Source of the DNA: Acidovorax sp. A1169
Lineage (GTDB): Bacteria; Pseudomonadota; Gammaproteobacteria; Burkholderiales; Burkholderiaceae_C
DNA length: 64,000 bases
Direction: 5' to 3'
NCBI RefSeq assembly: GCF_030704685.1
Contig: NZ_JAUZDX010000004.1
Location: 290,445-354,444 of the forward strand
Both the position numbers and the translations under genes were made by a program. Of the stretch, positions 45,315-54,741 are shown in pieces. Positions within the stretch are counted from its first letter, which is position 1. Every line of letters begins with the position of its first letter. The notes beneath the pieces were generated by a model that had not been told where the DNA came from, searched no databases, and saw nothing but the letters and a program-made list of their open reading frames with translations.

Positions 45315-45463
45315 GTAGTAGTAAGCCGCTGGATCCACGAGAATGCGGCTCCTTCCGCAATGGTGGCCGAATGGCTCACCTGCGGCCATGCAAGGACCGC
45401 TTGGCACATGTTAGCACCTATACACGTTCAGCAACGGCCCTATCGGCGGTAAAGCTGGGCAGT

Positions 45464-46282
45464 TCAGCCCTTGGCGCGCGCCTGCGCAAAGGCCAGCGCG
45501 GCCTCCAGCATGCGTTTCAGGTGCGACTGCACGCCTGCAGCCACCTCGGGCAGGTAGTCGAATGGCAGGGCCTCCTGCATGTAGCTGCACTGCGTCATCT
45601 CCAGCTGCACGGCATGCACGTTCTGCGCGGGCTGGCCGTAGTGGCGCGTGATGTGCCCGCCCTTGAAGCGGCCGTTGAGCACGGCGGTATGGCCCGGTGC
45701 GGCCTGCGCAATGGCCAGCAGCTCCTGCGCCAGCGCCGGGTCGCAGCTCTCGCCGTTGGCCGTGCCCAGGTTCAGGTCGGGCAGCTTGCCCTCGAAGAAG
45801 CGCGGCAGCACCGAGCGGATCGAATGCGCATCCCACAGCACGACCACGCCGTGGGCGGCGCTGATGCGGTCGAGCTCGGCGCGCAGCTGCGCGTGGTACG
45901 GCGCCCAGATGGCATCGCGGCGCTCGGCCACTTCGGTATCGTCGGGCCCGTCGCCGCGGGTGTAGATGGGCGTGTCGTCGAAGGTGTCCACGGGGCACAG
46001 GCCGGTGACGCTCTGGCCTGGGTAGAGGCTGGCCCCATCGGGCGGGCGGTTCAGGTCCACCACATAGCGCGAATGCGTGGCCGCGAGGATGGATGCGCCC
46101 ATGCCTTTCGCAAAATCGTACAGGCGCTCCAGGTGCCAGTCGGTGTCGGGCACCTGGCGGCACTCGTCGGTGAAGCGCGCGGCAATGGCCGGTGGCACAT
46201 AGGTGCCCACATGCGGCATGGAAACCAGCAGCGGCGCGGTGCCTTGGTGGAAAGTGAAGGCGGGTTGGGTGGTGACGGTCAT
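45464..46282 (-). CDS. hutG: N-formylglutamate deformylase
   Basis: 272 residues. Hydrolyses N-formyl-L-glutamate to glutamate and formate, the last step of the five-step histidine route. Family motifs: 'PLLVSMPHVGTYVPP', 'THSRYVVDLNRPPDGASLYP' and 'DAHSIRSVLPRFFEGKLPDL'. It is the last gene of the hut locus, 34 bases after hutF, whose product it uses. Confidence 0.94.
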   Translation of the reverse strand: MTVTTQPAFTFHQGTAPLLVSMPHVGTYVPPAIAARFTDECRQVPDTDWHLERLYDFAKGMGASILAATHSRYVVDLNRPPDGASLYPGQSVTGLCPVDTFDDTPIYTRGDGPDDTEVAERRDAIWAPYHAQLRAELDRISAAHGVVVLWDAHSIRSVLPRFFEGKLPDLNLGTANGESCDPALAQELLAIAQAAPGHTAVLNGRFKGGHITRHYGQPAQNVHAVQLEMTQCSYMQEALPFDYLPEVAAGVQSHLKRMLEAALAFAQARAKG

Positions 46283-46316
46283 GGCGTGGGTCTCAAGGGA
46301 CGCTTTTCAGAGTTCT

Positions 46317-47702
46317 TCATTGTGGCGCGATGGTTGCCGCACGGGCCTGGGCAAAGGCAGCAGCCGCACTCTCATGCAGGGCATGCCGGCCTGCGGACAC
46401 ACGCTGTACGCCGCCGGCCCACAGGCCGTGCAGCGCACTGGTACGGTGGCTGCCGAACACATGGGCCGAGAGCATGGCTTCGATCGGCAACCCGGCAAGC
46501 GCAATGTGCGCCGGGTCCAGCACCGCGAAATCGGCCTGCTGGCCCACGGCCAGACCCGCCACAGGGCGGCCCGATGCCTGCGCCCCGCCCTGCACGGACG
46601 CGAGCCACATAGCCGTGGCCACCTGGGGCTGCGCAGCGCTGGCCAGGACGTTGCGCTGGCGCAGCGACAGGCGCTGGCTGTACTCCAGCATCAGCAATTC
46701 CTCGGCCGCATTCACGCAGGCATGGCTGTCGGAGCCCACGCCCCAGGCACCGCCATGGCCCTGCCACAGCGGCATGTCGAAGATGCCGTCGCCCAGGTTG
46801 GCCTCGGTGGTCGGGCAGATGCCGGCCACGGCACCGGTGCGCGCGGCATCCGCATACTCCTGCGGCGCCATGTGCGTGGCATGCACCAGGCACCAGCGGG
46901 CGTCCACGGCCACGTTGTCGAGTAGCCACTGAACGGGGCGCTGGCCGCTCCAGGCCAGGCAGTCTTCCACCTCCTGGGTCTGCTCGGCGATGTGGATGTG
47001 AATGGGGGCGTGGGCATCGATGGCGGTGAGGCCCTGCACGGCGGCGGCCAGGCTGTCGGGCGGCACGGCGCGCAGCGAGTGCGGCGCCAGGCCCAGGCCA
47101 GCACCCTGCGCCTTCGCCAAGGGGGCCAGGCGCTCCAGCAGCGCCAGCATGCTGTCGGTGCTGCGGATGAAGCGCGCCTGGTCCGCACGCGGCGGCCTGG
47201 CGCCAAAGCCGCTGGTCTGGTAGAGCACCGGCAGCAAGGTTATGCCGATGCCTGCATTGCGCGCCGCGCGCAGCAGCGCGAGCGACAGCGTGGCATCGTC
47301 GGCATAGGGACGGCCGTCCTGGTCGTGGTGCACGTAGTGGAACTCGCAGACGGAGGTATAGCCCGCCTCGAGCATCTCAACATAGAGCCAGGTGGCGATG
47401 GCCTCGAGCGACTCGGGCGTGATCTGCGCCGCAAAGCGGTACATGAGGTTGCGCCAGCTCCAGAAGCTGTCCTGGCTTTCGCCGCGGTATTCCGTGAGGC
47501 CCGCGAACGCACGCTGGAAGGCATGCGAATGCAGGTTGGGCATGCCCGGCACCACGGGCCCCGTGGCGCGTGGCGCGGCGCCAGCCGCCCTGCCCGGCGC
47601 CACGGACTGCAGGCGGCCCGCGGCGTCCCACTGCAGCAGCACGTCGCGCGCCCAGCCACCGGGGAGCAGTGCGTGTTCGGCAAACAGCAAGTTCGTACTC
47701 AT
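46317..47702 (-). CDS. hutF: Formimidoylglutamate deiminase
   Basis: 461 residues from the ATG at 47702. Amidohydrolase-superfamily enzyme that converts N-formimino-L-glutamate to N-formyl-L-glutamate plus ammonia. Metal-site motifs 'PNLHSHAFQRAFAG', 'HIHIAEQTQEVEDCL' and 'GVGSDSHACVNAAEEL' are visible. The start overlaps the stop codon of the HisC-like gene by four bases (47699-47702), so translation is coupled. A longer upstream frame exists but has no support. Confidence 0.94.
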   Translation of the reverse strand: MSTNLLFAEHALLPGGWARDVLLQWDAAGRLQSVAPGRAAGAAPRATGPVVPGMPNLHSHAFQRAFAGLTEYRGESQDSFWSWRNLMYRFAAQITPESLEAIATWLYVEMLEAGYTSVCEFHYVHHDQDGRPYADDATLSLALLRAARNAGIGITLLPVLYQTSGFGARPPRADQARFIRSTDSMLALLERLAPLAKAQGAGLGLAPHSLRAVPPDSLAAAVQGLTAIDAHAPIHIHIAEQTQEVEDCLAWSGQRPVQWLLDNVAVDARWCLVHATHMAPQEYADAARTGAVAGICPTTEANLGDGIFDMPLWQGHGGAWGVGSDSHACVNAAEELLMLEYSQRLSLRQRNVLASAAQPQVATAMWLASVQGGAQASGRPVAGLAVGQQADFAVLDPAHIALAGLPIEAMLSAHVFGSHRTSALHGLWAGGVQRVSAGRHALHESAAAAFAQARAATIAPQ

Positions 47703-48832
47703 GCCGCCACCTCCAGGATCTCGGCCAGCGCTTGCGCAAAGCGCGCGTTTTCGGCCTCGGTACCCACCGAAACGCGAATGAAGGACTCGAAACCCGGCTC
47801 CTTCCAGGGCTTGGTGATGAGGCCGCGGGCCAGCAGGGCCTCGTTCACCGGGCCATTGGGCCGGCCGATGTCCAGAAACAGGAAGTTGGTGGCCGAAGGC
47901 GCAATGCGAACGCCCGCCAAGGCCTGCAGGCGCCCCAGCAACACGCCGCGCAGGCGCACGGTCTCGGCCACGCTCTGGCGCATGAAGGCCTCGTCGCCCC
48001 AGGCCGCCAGCGCCGCAGCCTGGGCGGCATGGTTCACGTTGAAGGGCGTGCGCACCCGGTCGAGCAATTGCACCAGCGCTGCGTCGCTGGCCAGGCCATA
48101 ACCCACGCGCAGGCCCGCCAGGCCCCAGGCATTGGAGAAGGTGCGCAGCACGATCCATGGCGCGGCACGGCCACGCAGCAGGGCCAGCACGTCGGGGTAG
48201 CTTTGCGCATGGCAGGCGTACTCGTAGTAGGCCTCGTCCACCACCAGCAGCGTGTGCGCGGGCGTGGCCGCAAGCAGGCGCTCGAACTCCTGCGCCGTGA
48301 ACATGCAGCCCACGGGGTTGGAGGGATTGGCCAGCATGGCGATCTTGGGGCTGCGCGCCAGCGCTTCGCACCAGGCATCCACGTCGAAGCCGAGTTCGGG
48401 CGTGAGCGCCAGCAGCTCGACCTGCGCGCCCATCATGCGCGGGTAGATCTCGTGCAGGCCGAAGGCCGGGCGCTGGGTGAGCACCCGGTCGCCCTGCGAC
48501 AGGAAGGCCTGGCACAGCATCTGCAGGATGTCCTCGGAGCCATTGCCCACGACGATGCGATGCGATTCAATGCCTGTGCGTGCCCCGATGGCCGCACGCA
48601 GCGCGGTGCAGTTCGCATCGGGGTAGGTGCCCACGCGCGCTGCCAGGTCCACCAGCGCGCGCGCCACGGCGGGGCTGGCGCCGTAGGGGTTCTCGTTGCT
48701 GGCCAGGCGCGCGATCTCGGTCACGCCGTAGCGCTGGCGCACGGCATCGGACGACAGGCCGGCGTTGTAGGCGGGCAGCGGGGCCACCTCGGGGCGGGCC
48801 AGGGCTTCAATGGCGGATGCAGCAGCGTTCAT
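47699..48832 (-). CDS. HisC-like fold-type I aminotransferase lacking the PLP lysine
   Basis: 377 residues, overall a histidinol-phosphate/aromatic aminotransferase: 'NENPYGASPAV' (46-56), 'GNGSEDIL' (97-104), 'ANPSNPVG' (168-175), 'DEAYYEYA' (199-206) and the arginine 'GLAGLRVGYGLA'. The Schiff-base Lys expected in 'SKxxGLAGLR' is Asn234 (codon at 48131-48133 reads AAT; text is 'RTFSNAWGLAGLR'). So a normal transamination is doubtful unless this is a sequence error: one base change to AAG would restore Lys, and AAT is an unusual Asn codon in this high-GC DNA. Four-base overlaps on both sides (48829-48832 and 47699-47702) tie it to the hut operon. Confidence 0.85.
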   Translation of the reverse strand: MNAAASAIEALARPEVAPLPAYNAGLSSDAVRQRYGVTEIARLASNENPYGASPAVARALVDLAARVGTYPDANCTALRAAIGARTGIESHRIVVGNGSEDILQMLCQAFLSQGDRVLTQRPAFGLHEIYPRMMGAQVELLALTPELGFDVDAWCEALARSPKIAMLANPSNPVGCMFTAQEFERLLAATPAHTLLVVDEAYYEYACHAQSYPDVLALLRGRAAPWIVLRTFSNAWGLAGLRVGYGLASDAALVQLLDRVRTPFNVNHAAQAAALAAWGDEAFMRQSVAETVRLRGVLLGRLQALAGVRIAPSATNFLFLDIGRPNGPVNEALLARGLITKPWKEPGFESFIRVSVGTEAENARFAQALAEILEVAA

Positions 48833-50220
48833 AGGTCGAATACCTTGCCGGGGTTCATGAGATGGAGGGGGTCGAGCGCCTGCTTGACGGCGCGCATGGC
48901 AGCCAGTTCGGCCGGTGTGCGGCTGGCGTGGAGGTAGGGCTTCTTGTGCAGGCCGATGCCATGCTCGGCCGAGACGCTGCCGCCAAAGGCCGCCACCTGG
49001 GCGTACACCAGTGCCTCGACTGCGGCCTCGTCACCGCCCACGGTGGAGGCATCGGTGGAGAGGTGCAGGTTGCCGTCGCCGATATGGCCGAAGAACACCG
49101 TGGCATGCCCGGGCCAGCGGGCGGACAGCGCGGCACGGCATTCCTCGGCAAACCGGCCGATGTCGGCCTGCGGCAGACTCACGTCGAAGTTGATGGGTGG
49201 GTGCATGTGCGCGGGCAGCTCGGCCGTGGCCTCGCGGATCTTCCACAAGGCTTGCGCCTGGGCCTGCGACTGGGCGATGGCGGCATCGATGGCTTCACCG
49301 GCCTCCATGGCCTCGCCCAACACTTCTTCCAGCGCGTCACGCAGGCCGGCTTCGTCCTGGCCGCCGACGTCGATGAGCGCAGCAAACGGGTGCGGCGCCT
49401 CGAACGGCTCGCGCAGCGTCTGCCAGCGCAGCGAGGCCTCGACAAAATCGCGCCACATGAGCTCGAAGGCCGAGAGCGCACCCGGAAAGCGACCCTGCAG
49501 CCGGCCCAGCAGCGCCAGCGCCGCATCGAAATCGGGCAGCGCCACCAGCGCGGTCGCCTTGGCGCGCGGCAGTGGCCGCAGGCGCAGCAGCGCGCGCGTG
49601 ACCACGCCCAGCGTGCCCTCGGCGCCGATGAACCACTGCTTGAGGTCGTAGCCCGTGTTGTTCTTGAGCATGGGCCGCAGCATGGGCAGCAGCGTGCCGT
49701 CGGCCAGCACCACCTCCAGGCCCAGCACCTGCTCGCGCACCATGCCGTACTGCAGCACGCCATTGCCGCCGGCATTGGTGGACACGGCCCCGCCCACCTG
49801 GGCCGAGCCGCGCGCACCGAAGTCCACGCCGAACTGCAGGCCCACGGCGAGCGCGGCCTCCTGCACCGCCTGCACGGTGGCACCGGCCTGCACGGTGAGC
49901 GTGGCAGAGCGTGCGTCCACCGCCTCGATGGCGTTCATGCGGTCCAGCGACAGCGCCACCCCGCCCGCGCAGGGCACGGCCGCCCCGGCCAGACCGGTGA
50001 GGCCGCCCTGGGGCACCACGGGCACGCGGTGGGCATGGCACAGGCGCAGCAGGACCGAGACTTCCTCGGTGCTGCGCGGGAGCACCAGCGCCAGCGGTGG
50101 CACGGGGGCCGTGCCGCTCCAATCGGTATGGTGGCGCGGGGGCACGGCAGCGCCCACCTGCACGCGGTCGGCACCGAGCGCCTCGACCAGCGCTGCCAGG
50201 AATTCGCTGTGCGTGGCCAT
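48829..50220 (-). CDS. FAD-linked oxidoreductase, GlcD/D-lactate dehydrogenase type
   Basis: 463 residues. N-terminal FAD-binding (VAO/PCMH) domain with 'VVPQGGLTGLAGAAVPCAGG' and 'GGAVSTNAGGNGVLQYG', and a C-terminal FAD-oxidase domain with 'GHIGDGNLHLS', 'SAEHGIGLHKK' and 'LDPLHLMNPGKVF'. Enzymes of this type oxidise D-2-hydroxy acids to 2-oxo acids. It starts 4 bases after the hutI stop and overlaps the HisC-like gene by four bases. In a histidine locus a D-imidazolelactate or similar 2-hydroxy acid is an attractive substrate, but that is inference. Confidence 0.9.
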   Translation of the reverse strand: MATHSEFLAALVEALGADRVQVGAAVPPRHHTDWSGTAPVPPLALVLPRSTEEVSVLLRLCHAHRVPVVPQGGLTGLAGAAVPCAGGVALSLDRMNAIEAVDARSATLTVQAGATVQAVQEAALAVGLQFGVDFGARGSAQVGGAVSTNAGGNGVLQYGMVREQVLGLEVVLADGTLLPMLRPMLKNNTGYDLKQWFIGAEGTLGVVTRALLRLRPLPRAKATALVALPDFDAALALLGRLQGRFPGALSAFELMWRDFVEASLRWQTLREPFEAPHPFAALIDVGGQDEAGLRDALEEVLGEAMEAGEAIDAAIAQSQAQAQALWKIREATAELPAHMHPPINFDVSLPQADIGRFAEECRAALSARWPGHATVFFGHIGDGNLHLSTDASTVGGDEAAVEALVYAQVAAFGGSVSAEHGIGLHKKPYLHASRTPAELAAMRAVKQALDPLHLMNPGKVFDL

Positions 50221-50224
50221 GGGC

Positions 50225-51487
50225 TCAGGCCCCTTTCACAATGCGCCCCTGGCGCACGATGGTGCGCGCGGGCTTGTGGCCGAACCAGTAGGCCAGCTCC
50301 GCCGCATCGGCAAAGGGCCAGAGCACGAAGTTGGCCGGCCGGCCCGATGCGATGAGGCCATGCGTGTCCTGCAGGCCCAGCGCGCGCGCGGCGTGCGTGG
50401 TGATGCCGGCCAGCGCCTCGGGCACCGTCAGGCGGAACAGCGTGCAGGCCATGTTGGCCATGAGCAGCAGGCTCAGCGCGGGCGAGGTGCCGGGGTTGTG
50501 GTCGGTGGACACGGCCATGGGCACGCCAGCCTCGCGCAGCGCGGCGATGGGCGGTAGGTGCGTGTCGCGCAGCGTGTAGTAGGCGCCGGGCAGCAGCACG
50601 GCCACGGTGCCTGCGGCCTTCATGGCGGCAATGCCGTCGGCCGACAGGTGCTCGATGTGATCGCACGAGAGCGCGCCGTAGCGCGCGGCCAGCGCGGCCC
50701 CGCCCATGTCGGACAACTGCTCCGCATGAAGCTTGACGGGAATGCCCAGCGCGCGCGCGGCCTGGAAGACCTGCTCCGTCTCGGCCAGCGTGAAGGCGAT
50801 GCGTTCGCAGAACACGTCCACCGCATCCACCAGGCCTTCTGCAGCCAGCGCAGGCAGCATCTCCTTGCAGACCAGGTCGGTGTAGTCCTGGCTGCGGCCC
50901 GCGTACTCGGATGGCAGCGCATGCGCGCCGAGGAAGGTGGTGCGCACCGTCACGCCCAAAGCCTCGCCCAGACGGCGTGCCACGCGCAGTTGCTTGCGCT
51001 CGTGGTCCAGCGCCAGGCCGTAGCCCGACTTGATCTCGATGGCGCAGACGCCCTCGTCCAGCAGCGCCTGCAGGCGCGGCAGGGCCAGGGCGAAAAGTTC
51101 ATCCTCGCTGGCCTCGCGCGTGGCGCGCACCGACGAGACGATACCGCCGCCGGCCCTGGCCACCTCTTCGTAGGTGGCGCCCGCCAGGCGCATCGCGAAT
51201 TCGTTGGCGCGCTGGCCGCCATAGACCAGGTGGGTATGGCAGTCCACCAGGCCGGGTGTGGCCAGGGCGCCCCGCGCGTCGAAGCGCGGCAGCGCATTCC
51301 AGGCGGCGGGCCAGGCGTCCTCCGGCCCCACCCACTGCACGGTGCCGCCCTGCACCACCACGCAGGTGGCCGCGCCTTCGGGCACAGGCAGGTCGGCAGT
51401 GCACAAGCCAGGGGCTGGGCGCAGGCCGATCCAGATGCCATCGGCAGAGGGATGGCTTTGAGGGGTGGGGATGGTGGTGGTTGTCAT
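50225..51487 (-). CDS. hutI: Imidazolonepropionase
   Basis: 420 residues from the ATG at 51487. Opens imidazolone propionate to N-formiminoglutamate. Motifs: '[16 protein letters not shown]' with the metal His-x-His, 'IEIKSGYGL', '[11 protein letters not shown]' and '[10 protein letters not shown]'. A longer open frame upstream overlaps hutD and lacks family sequence. 10 bases after hutD. Confidence 0.95.
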   Translation of the reverse strand: MTTTTIPTPQSHPSADGIWIGLRPAPGLCTADLPVPEGAATCVVVQGGTVQWVGPEDAWPAAWNALPRFDARGALATPGLVDCHTHLVYGGQRANEFAMRLAGATYEEVARAGGGIVSSVRATREASEDELFALALPRLQALLDEGVCAIEIKSGYGLALDHERKQLRVARRLGEALGVTVRTTFLGAHALPSEYAGRSQDYTDLVCKEMLPALAAEGLVDAVDVFCERIAFTLAETEQVFQAARALGIPVKLHAEQLSDMGGAALAARYGALSCDHIEHLSADGIAAMKAAGTVAVLLPGAYYTLRDTHLPPIAALREAGVPMAVSTDHNPGTSPALSLLLMANMACTLFRLTVPEALAGITTHAARALGLQDTHGLIASGRPANFVLWPFADAAELAYWFGHKPARTIVRQGRIVKGA

Positions 51488-51497
51488 GGGCAAACAG

Positions 51498-52091
51498 TCA
51501 GTCGGAGGGTTCCATGTCCAGGTCGATCCAGGCCAGCGCAGGGTCAGGCTGCCCTTGCGCCGGGGGGTCCAGGGGTTCCAGCGCATTTTCTGCGGTGCCA
51601 TCGCTCCACCACAGCCCCTGGCCGGGTTCCAGCACGTCCTCGCCGCAGCGCCAGCGTCCGCGCAGCACCATGCACAGGCCGGCGCGCGTGCGCCCTGCCA
51701 CACGCGCATGGCCGGTCACCTGCAGGCCGCCATGCCAGCGGCCCCGGCGCACCATGAGGTTGAAGTCGGTGGATGGGCCGCCCAGCATGTCGCAATCCAC
51801 GGCGACATCGCCCTTGAAGGCCAGCGGCTGCCAGGGCTGGTCGAGGTCATGGTCCAGTTGGCCGTCGTTGGAGCGCAGGTGCACCCCGTCGCCGTCGAGC
51901 AGCATGATCTGCCTGTCCACGCCCGGGAAGGCCGAGAACGGGCCCGCCTGGGCAATCGTGGCCACGCTCACGCGCCACTCGAAGCCATCCATGCCCGCGC
52001 CCTGCGGCCAGCAGGCCAGTTCGCGGGTGCTGCCGCCACCGTTCTTCCAGGGCACGCTGGGGGTGGAGGCCAGGTCGAAGAACTGGACCAT
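51498..52091 (-). CDS. hutD: HutD-family cupin protein
   Basis: 197 residues from the ATG at 52091. '[13 protein letters not shown]' and '[20 protein letters not shown]' are the HutD signature. HutD is a double-cupin protein of unknown biochemical role that tempers hut expression in Pseudomonas, possibly by binding formylglutamate. 86 bases separate it from the IclR gene upstream. Confidence 0.92.
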   Translation of the reverse strand: MVQFFDLASTPSVPWKNGGGSTRELACWPQGAGMDGFEWRVSVATIAQAGPFSAFPGVDRQIMLLDGDGVHLRSNDGQLDHDLDQPWQPLAFKGDVAVDCDMLGGPSTDFNLMVRRGRWHGGLQVTGHARVAGRTRAGLCMVLRGRWRCGEDVLEPGQGLWWSDGTAENALEPLDPPAQGQPDPALAWIDLDMEPSD

Positions 52092-52177
52092 GTTCAGGCC
52101 TCCTGTCCAGGGATGGGGAACAGCAAGGCCATGGGGAGTGAGGCGGTCATCGGAAAAATCACTTGTGTCGTTGTCAG

Positions 52178-52930
52178 TCAATGCAGAACCAGTTGGCGCG
52201 AGATGCGCGCCGCGGCCACCACGGCCATGCGGATCAGGGCTTCTTCCTGCCCGCTGGCGCGCACGATGGGTGCCATCAGCGTGATGGCCCCCACGGACTG
52301 ACGCGAGGCGCCGAACAGGGGCACGCTGCAGCCCCAGACGCCGGGGTCCACCTCGCCGGCGGTCATGGCAAAGCCTGCCTTGCGGATGGCATCGGTCTCG
52401 CGCTGCGCGGCATCGCGTTCGGGCGTGCCTGCGCCCCATTGGCTGTCGAGCACGGCAGCGCGCACCGCCTCGGGCAGGTGGGCCAACACGCACTTGGCCG
52501 AGGCCCCGGCGCGCAGGGGCACGCTGCGACCCTTCTCGAAAGAGCAGCGCAGCGAATGCTGGCTCTCGACCATGTCCAGGCAGATGGCCTGGTCGTTCAC
52601 GGCGACGATCAGGCCCACGCTCTCCTGCGATTGCTGGGCCAGATCCACCATGTCGGGCCGGGCCTGGCGCACCAGGTGCGAGGCCAGATCGAAGCCCAGT
52701 GCCAGCTGCAGGCTCAGCGGACCGGGGGCATAGAAGCCATCGCTTTCGAGCACGAAGCCCCAGCGCTTGAGCCGCGCGAGCTGGCGGTACAGCGTGCTGC
52801 GCGCCAGGCCGGTGCGCTCCATGAGTTCGGCCGCAGGCATGGACTTGCCCTGCTGGGCCAGCACGGCCAGTACCTGCAGCACCCGGTCGGCTGTGGGCAC
52901 GGCGGGCAGCGTTGGCGCGTCCTTGGGCAT
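52178..52930 (-). CDS. IclR-family transcriptional regulator inside the hut locus
   Basis: 250 residues. Winged-helix domain about 10-70 ('MERTGLARSTLYRQLARLKR' is the recognition helix), then the IclR effector domain with 'AKCVLAHLPEAVRAAVLD' and 'GAITLMAPI'. It is encoded between hutU and hutD on the same strand, 38 bases after the hutU stop. The locus already contains hutC, so it has two regulators. Targets are not known. Confidence 0.92.
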   Translation of the reverse strand: MPKDAPTLPAVPTADRVLQVLAVLAQQGKSMPAAELMERTGLARSTLYRQLARLKRWGFVLESDGFYAPGPLSLQLALGFDLASHLVRQARPDMVDLAQQSQESVGLIVAVNDQAICLDMVESQHSLRCSFEKGRSVPLRAGASAKCVLAHLPEAVRAAVLDSQWGAGTPERDAAQRETDAIRKAGFAMTAGEVDPGVWGCSVPLFGASRQSVGAITLMAPIVRASGQEEALIRMAVVAAARISRQLVLH

Positions 52931-52968
52931 GTCTCAGGGCCTCGGTACGGATGCTGTATGGCCTGTGA

Positions 52969-54690
52969 TCAGCGCACCATGGGCAATTTGAGGCCCTGCT
53001 TCTTCGCGGTGGCCACGGCGAGGTCGTAGCCGGCATCGGCGTGGCGCATCACGCCGCTGCCGCTGTCGTTGACCAGCACGCGCGCCAGGCGCTCGGCTGC
53101 TGCATCGGTACCGTCGGCGACGATGACCATGCCCGAATGCTGCGAGTAGCCCATGCCCACGCCACCCCCGTGGTGCAGGCTGACCCAGGTGGCGCCGCCC
53201 GCAGTGTTGAGCAGCGCGTTGAGCAGCGGCCAGTCGCTCACGGCGTCGGTGCCGTCCTTCATGCTCTCGGTCTCGCGGTTGGGGCTGGCGACCGAGCCGG
53301 TATCGAGGTGGTCGCGGCCGATCACGATGGGGGCCTTGAGCTCGCCGTTCTTCACCATCTCGTTGAAGGCCAGGCCCGCGATGTGGCGCTCGCCCAGGCC
53401 CAGCCAGCAAATGCGCGCCGGCAGGCCCTGGAAGCTGATGCGCTCGCGCGCCATGTCCAGCCAGCGGTGGGTGTGCGTGTTGTTCGGGAACAGTTCCTTG
53501 ATCTTGGCGTCGGTCTTGTAGATGTCTTCCGGGTCGCCCGACAGCGCCACCCAGCGGAACGGGCCCTTGCCCTCGCAGAACAGGGGGCGGATGTAGGCCG
53601 GCACAAAGCCCGGGAAGTCGAAGGCGTTCTTCACGCCCTCGTCGAACGCCACCTGGCGGATGTTGTTGCCGTAGTCCACCGTGGGCACGCCCATGGCCTG
53701 GAAGTCGAGCATGGCTTGCACATGCACGGCGCAGCTCTTGGCGGCAGCGGCAGTGAGCGCCGCATGGCGCGCAGGGTCCTTCATGGCGGCCTGCCACTCG
53801 GGCACGGTCCAGCCGCTGGGCAGGTAGCCGTTGATCAGGTCGTGCGCCGAGGTCTGGTCGGTCACCAGGTCGGGCTTGATGCCACCGGCCTGGGCGCGGC
53901 GCACCAGCTCGGGCAGCACGTCGGCGGCATTGCCCAGCAAGGCGATGGAGACGGCTTCCTTGCGCTCGGTGTGGTGCTGGATCAGGGCGATGGCGTCATC
54001 GATGTCCTTGGCCTGCTTGTCCACGTAGCGGGTGCGCAGGCGAAAGTCGATGCTGCTTTGCTGGCACTCGATGTTGAGCGACACGGCGCCGGCCAGCGTG
54101 GCGGCCAGCGGCTGCGCGCCGCCCATGCCGCCCAGGCCGGCCGTGAGGATCCACTTGCCCGCCAGGCTGTTGCCGTAGTGCTGGCGGCCGGCCTCGACGA
54201 AGGTCTCGAACGTGCCCTGCACGATGCCCTGGCTGCCGATGTAGATCCAGCTGCCGGCCGTCATCTGGCCATACATGAACAGGCCCTTCTGGTCGAGTTC
54301 GCTGAAATGCTCCCAGGTGGCCCACTTGGGCACCAGGTTGGAGTTGGCCAGCAGCACGCGCGGCGCGTTGGCATGGGTCTTGAACACGCCCACCGGCTTG
54401 CCCGACTGCACCAGCAGGGTCTCGTCATCGTTCAGGTCCTTGAGCGAGGCCAGGATCTGGTCGAAGCACTCCCAGTTGCGCGCCGCACGGCCGATGCCGC
54501 CGTAGACCACCAGGTCCTGCGGGCGCTCGGCCACCTCGGGGTCGAGGTTGTTCTGGATCATGCGGTAGGCCGCCTCGATGAGCCAGTTCTTGCAGGTGAG
54601 CTCGGTGCCGCGCGGCGCGCGGATCACGCGCGTGGGATCGTGGCGAGGATCGGCGGAGGTGGCGGACAGGATGGCGTCGTTGGCGTTCAT
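52969..54690 (-). CDS. hutU: Urocanate hydratase
   Basis: 573 residues. Converts urocanate to imidazolone propionate using tightly bound NAD+. Motifs: '[16 protein letters not shown]', '[20 protein letters not shown]' and '[20 protein letters not shown]' (NAD site); the Cys of '[14 protein letters not shown]' is the conserved NAD-loop Cys. A gap of about 50 bases separates it from hutH. Confidence 0.97.
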   Translation of the reverse strand: MNANDAILSATSADPRHDPTRVIRAPRGTELTCKNWLIEAAYRMIQNNLDPEVAERPQDLVVYGGIGRAARNWECFDQILASLKDLNDDETLLVQSGKPVGVFKTHANAPRVLLANSNLVPKWATWEHFSELDQKGLFMYGQMTAGSWIYIGSQGIVQGTFETFVEAGRQHYGNSLAGKWILTAGLGGMGGAQPLAATLAGAVSLNIECQQSSIDFRLRTRYVDKQAKDIDDAIALIQHHTERKEAVSIALLGNAADVLPELVRRAQAGGIKPDLVTDQTSAHDLINGYLPSGWTVPEWQAAMKDPARHAALTAAAAKSCAVHVQAMLDFQAMGVPTVDYGNNIRQVAFDEGVKNAFDFPGFVPAYIRPLFCEGKGPFRWVALSGDPEDIYKTDAKIKELFPNNTHTHRWLDMARERISFQGLPARICWLGLGERHIAGLAFNEMVKNGELKAPIVIGRDHLDTGSVASPNRETESMKDGTDAVSDWPLLNALLNTAGGATWVSLHHGGGVGMGYSQHSGMVIVADGTDAAAERLARVLVNDSGSGVMRHADAGYDLAVATAKKQGLKLPMVR

Positions 54691-54741
54691 GGTGATCTCC
54701 TGGTCAACGTTGGTGCGAATAAAACGGTTGAATGGACAAGC

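Noticed and set aside
45315..45407. Upstream extension of the small protein downstream of hutG
   Set aside because: The extra 31 residues have no regular pattern or ribosome-binding support; the shorter start is preferred, though not proven.
46282..46316. Promoter between hutF and hutG
   Set aside because: Only 34 bases with no -35/-10 pattern; co-transcription is the simpler reading.
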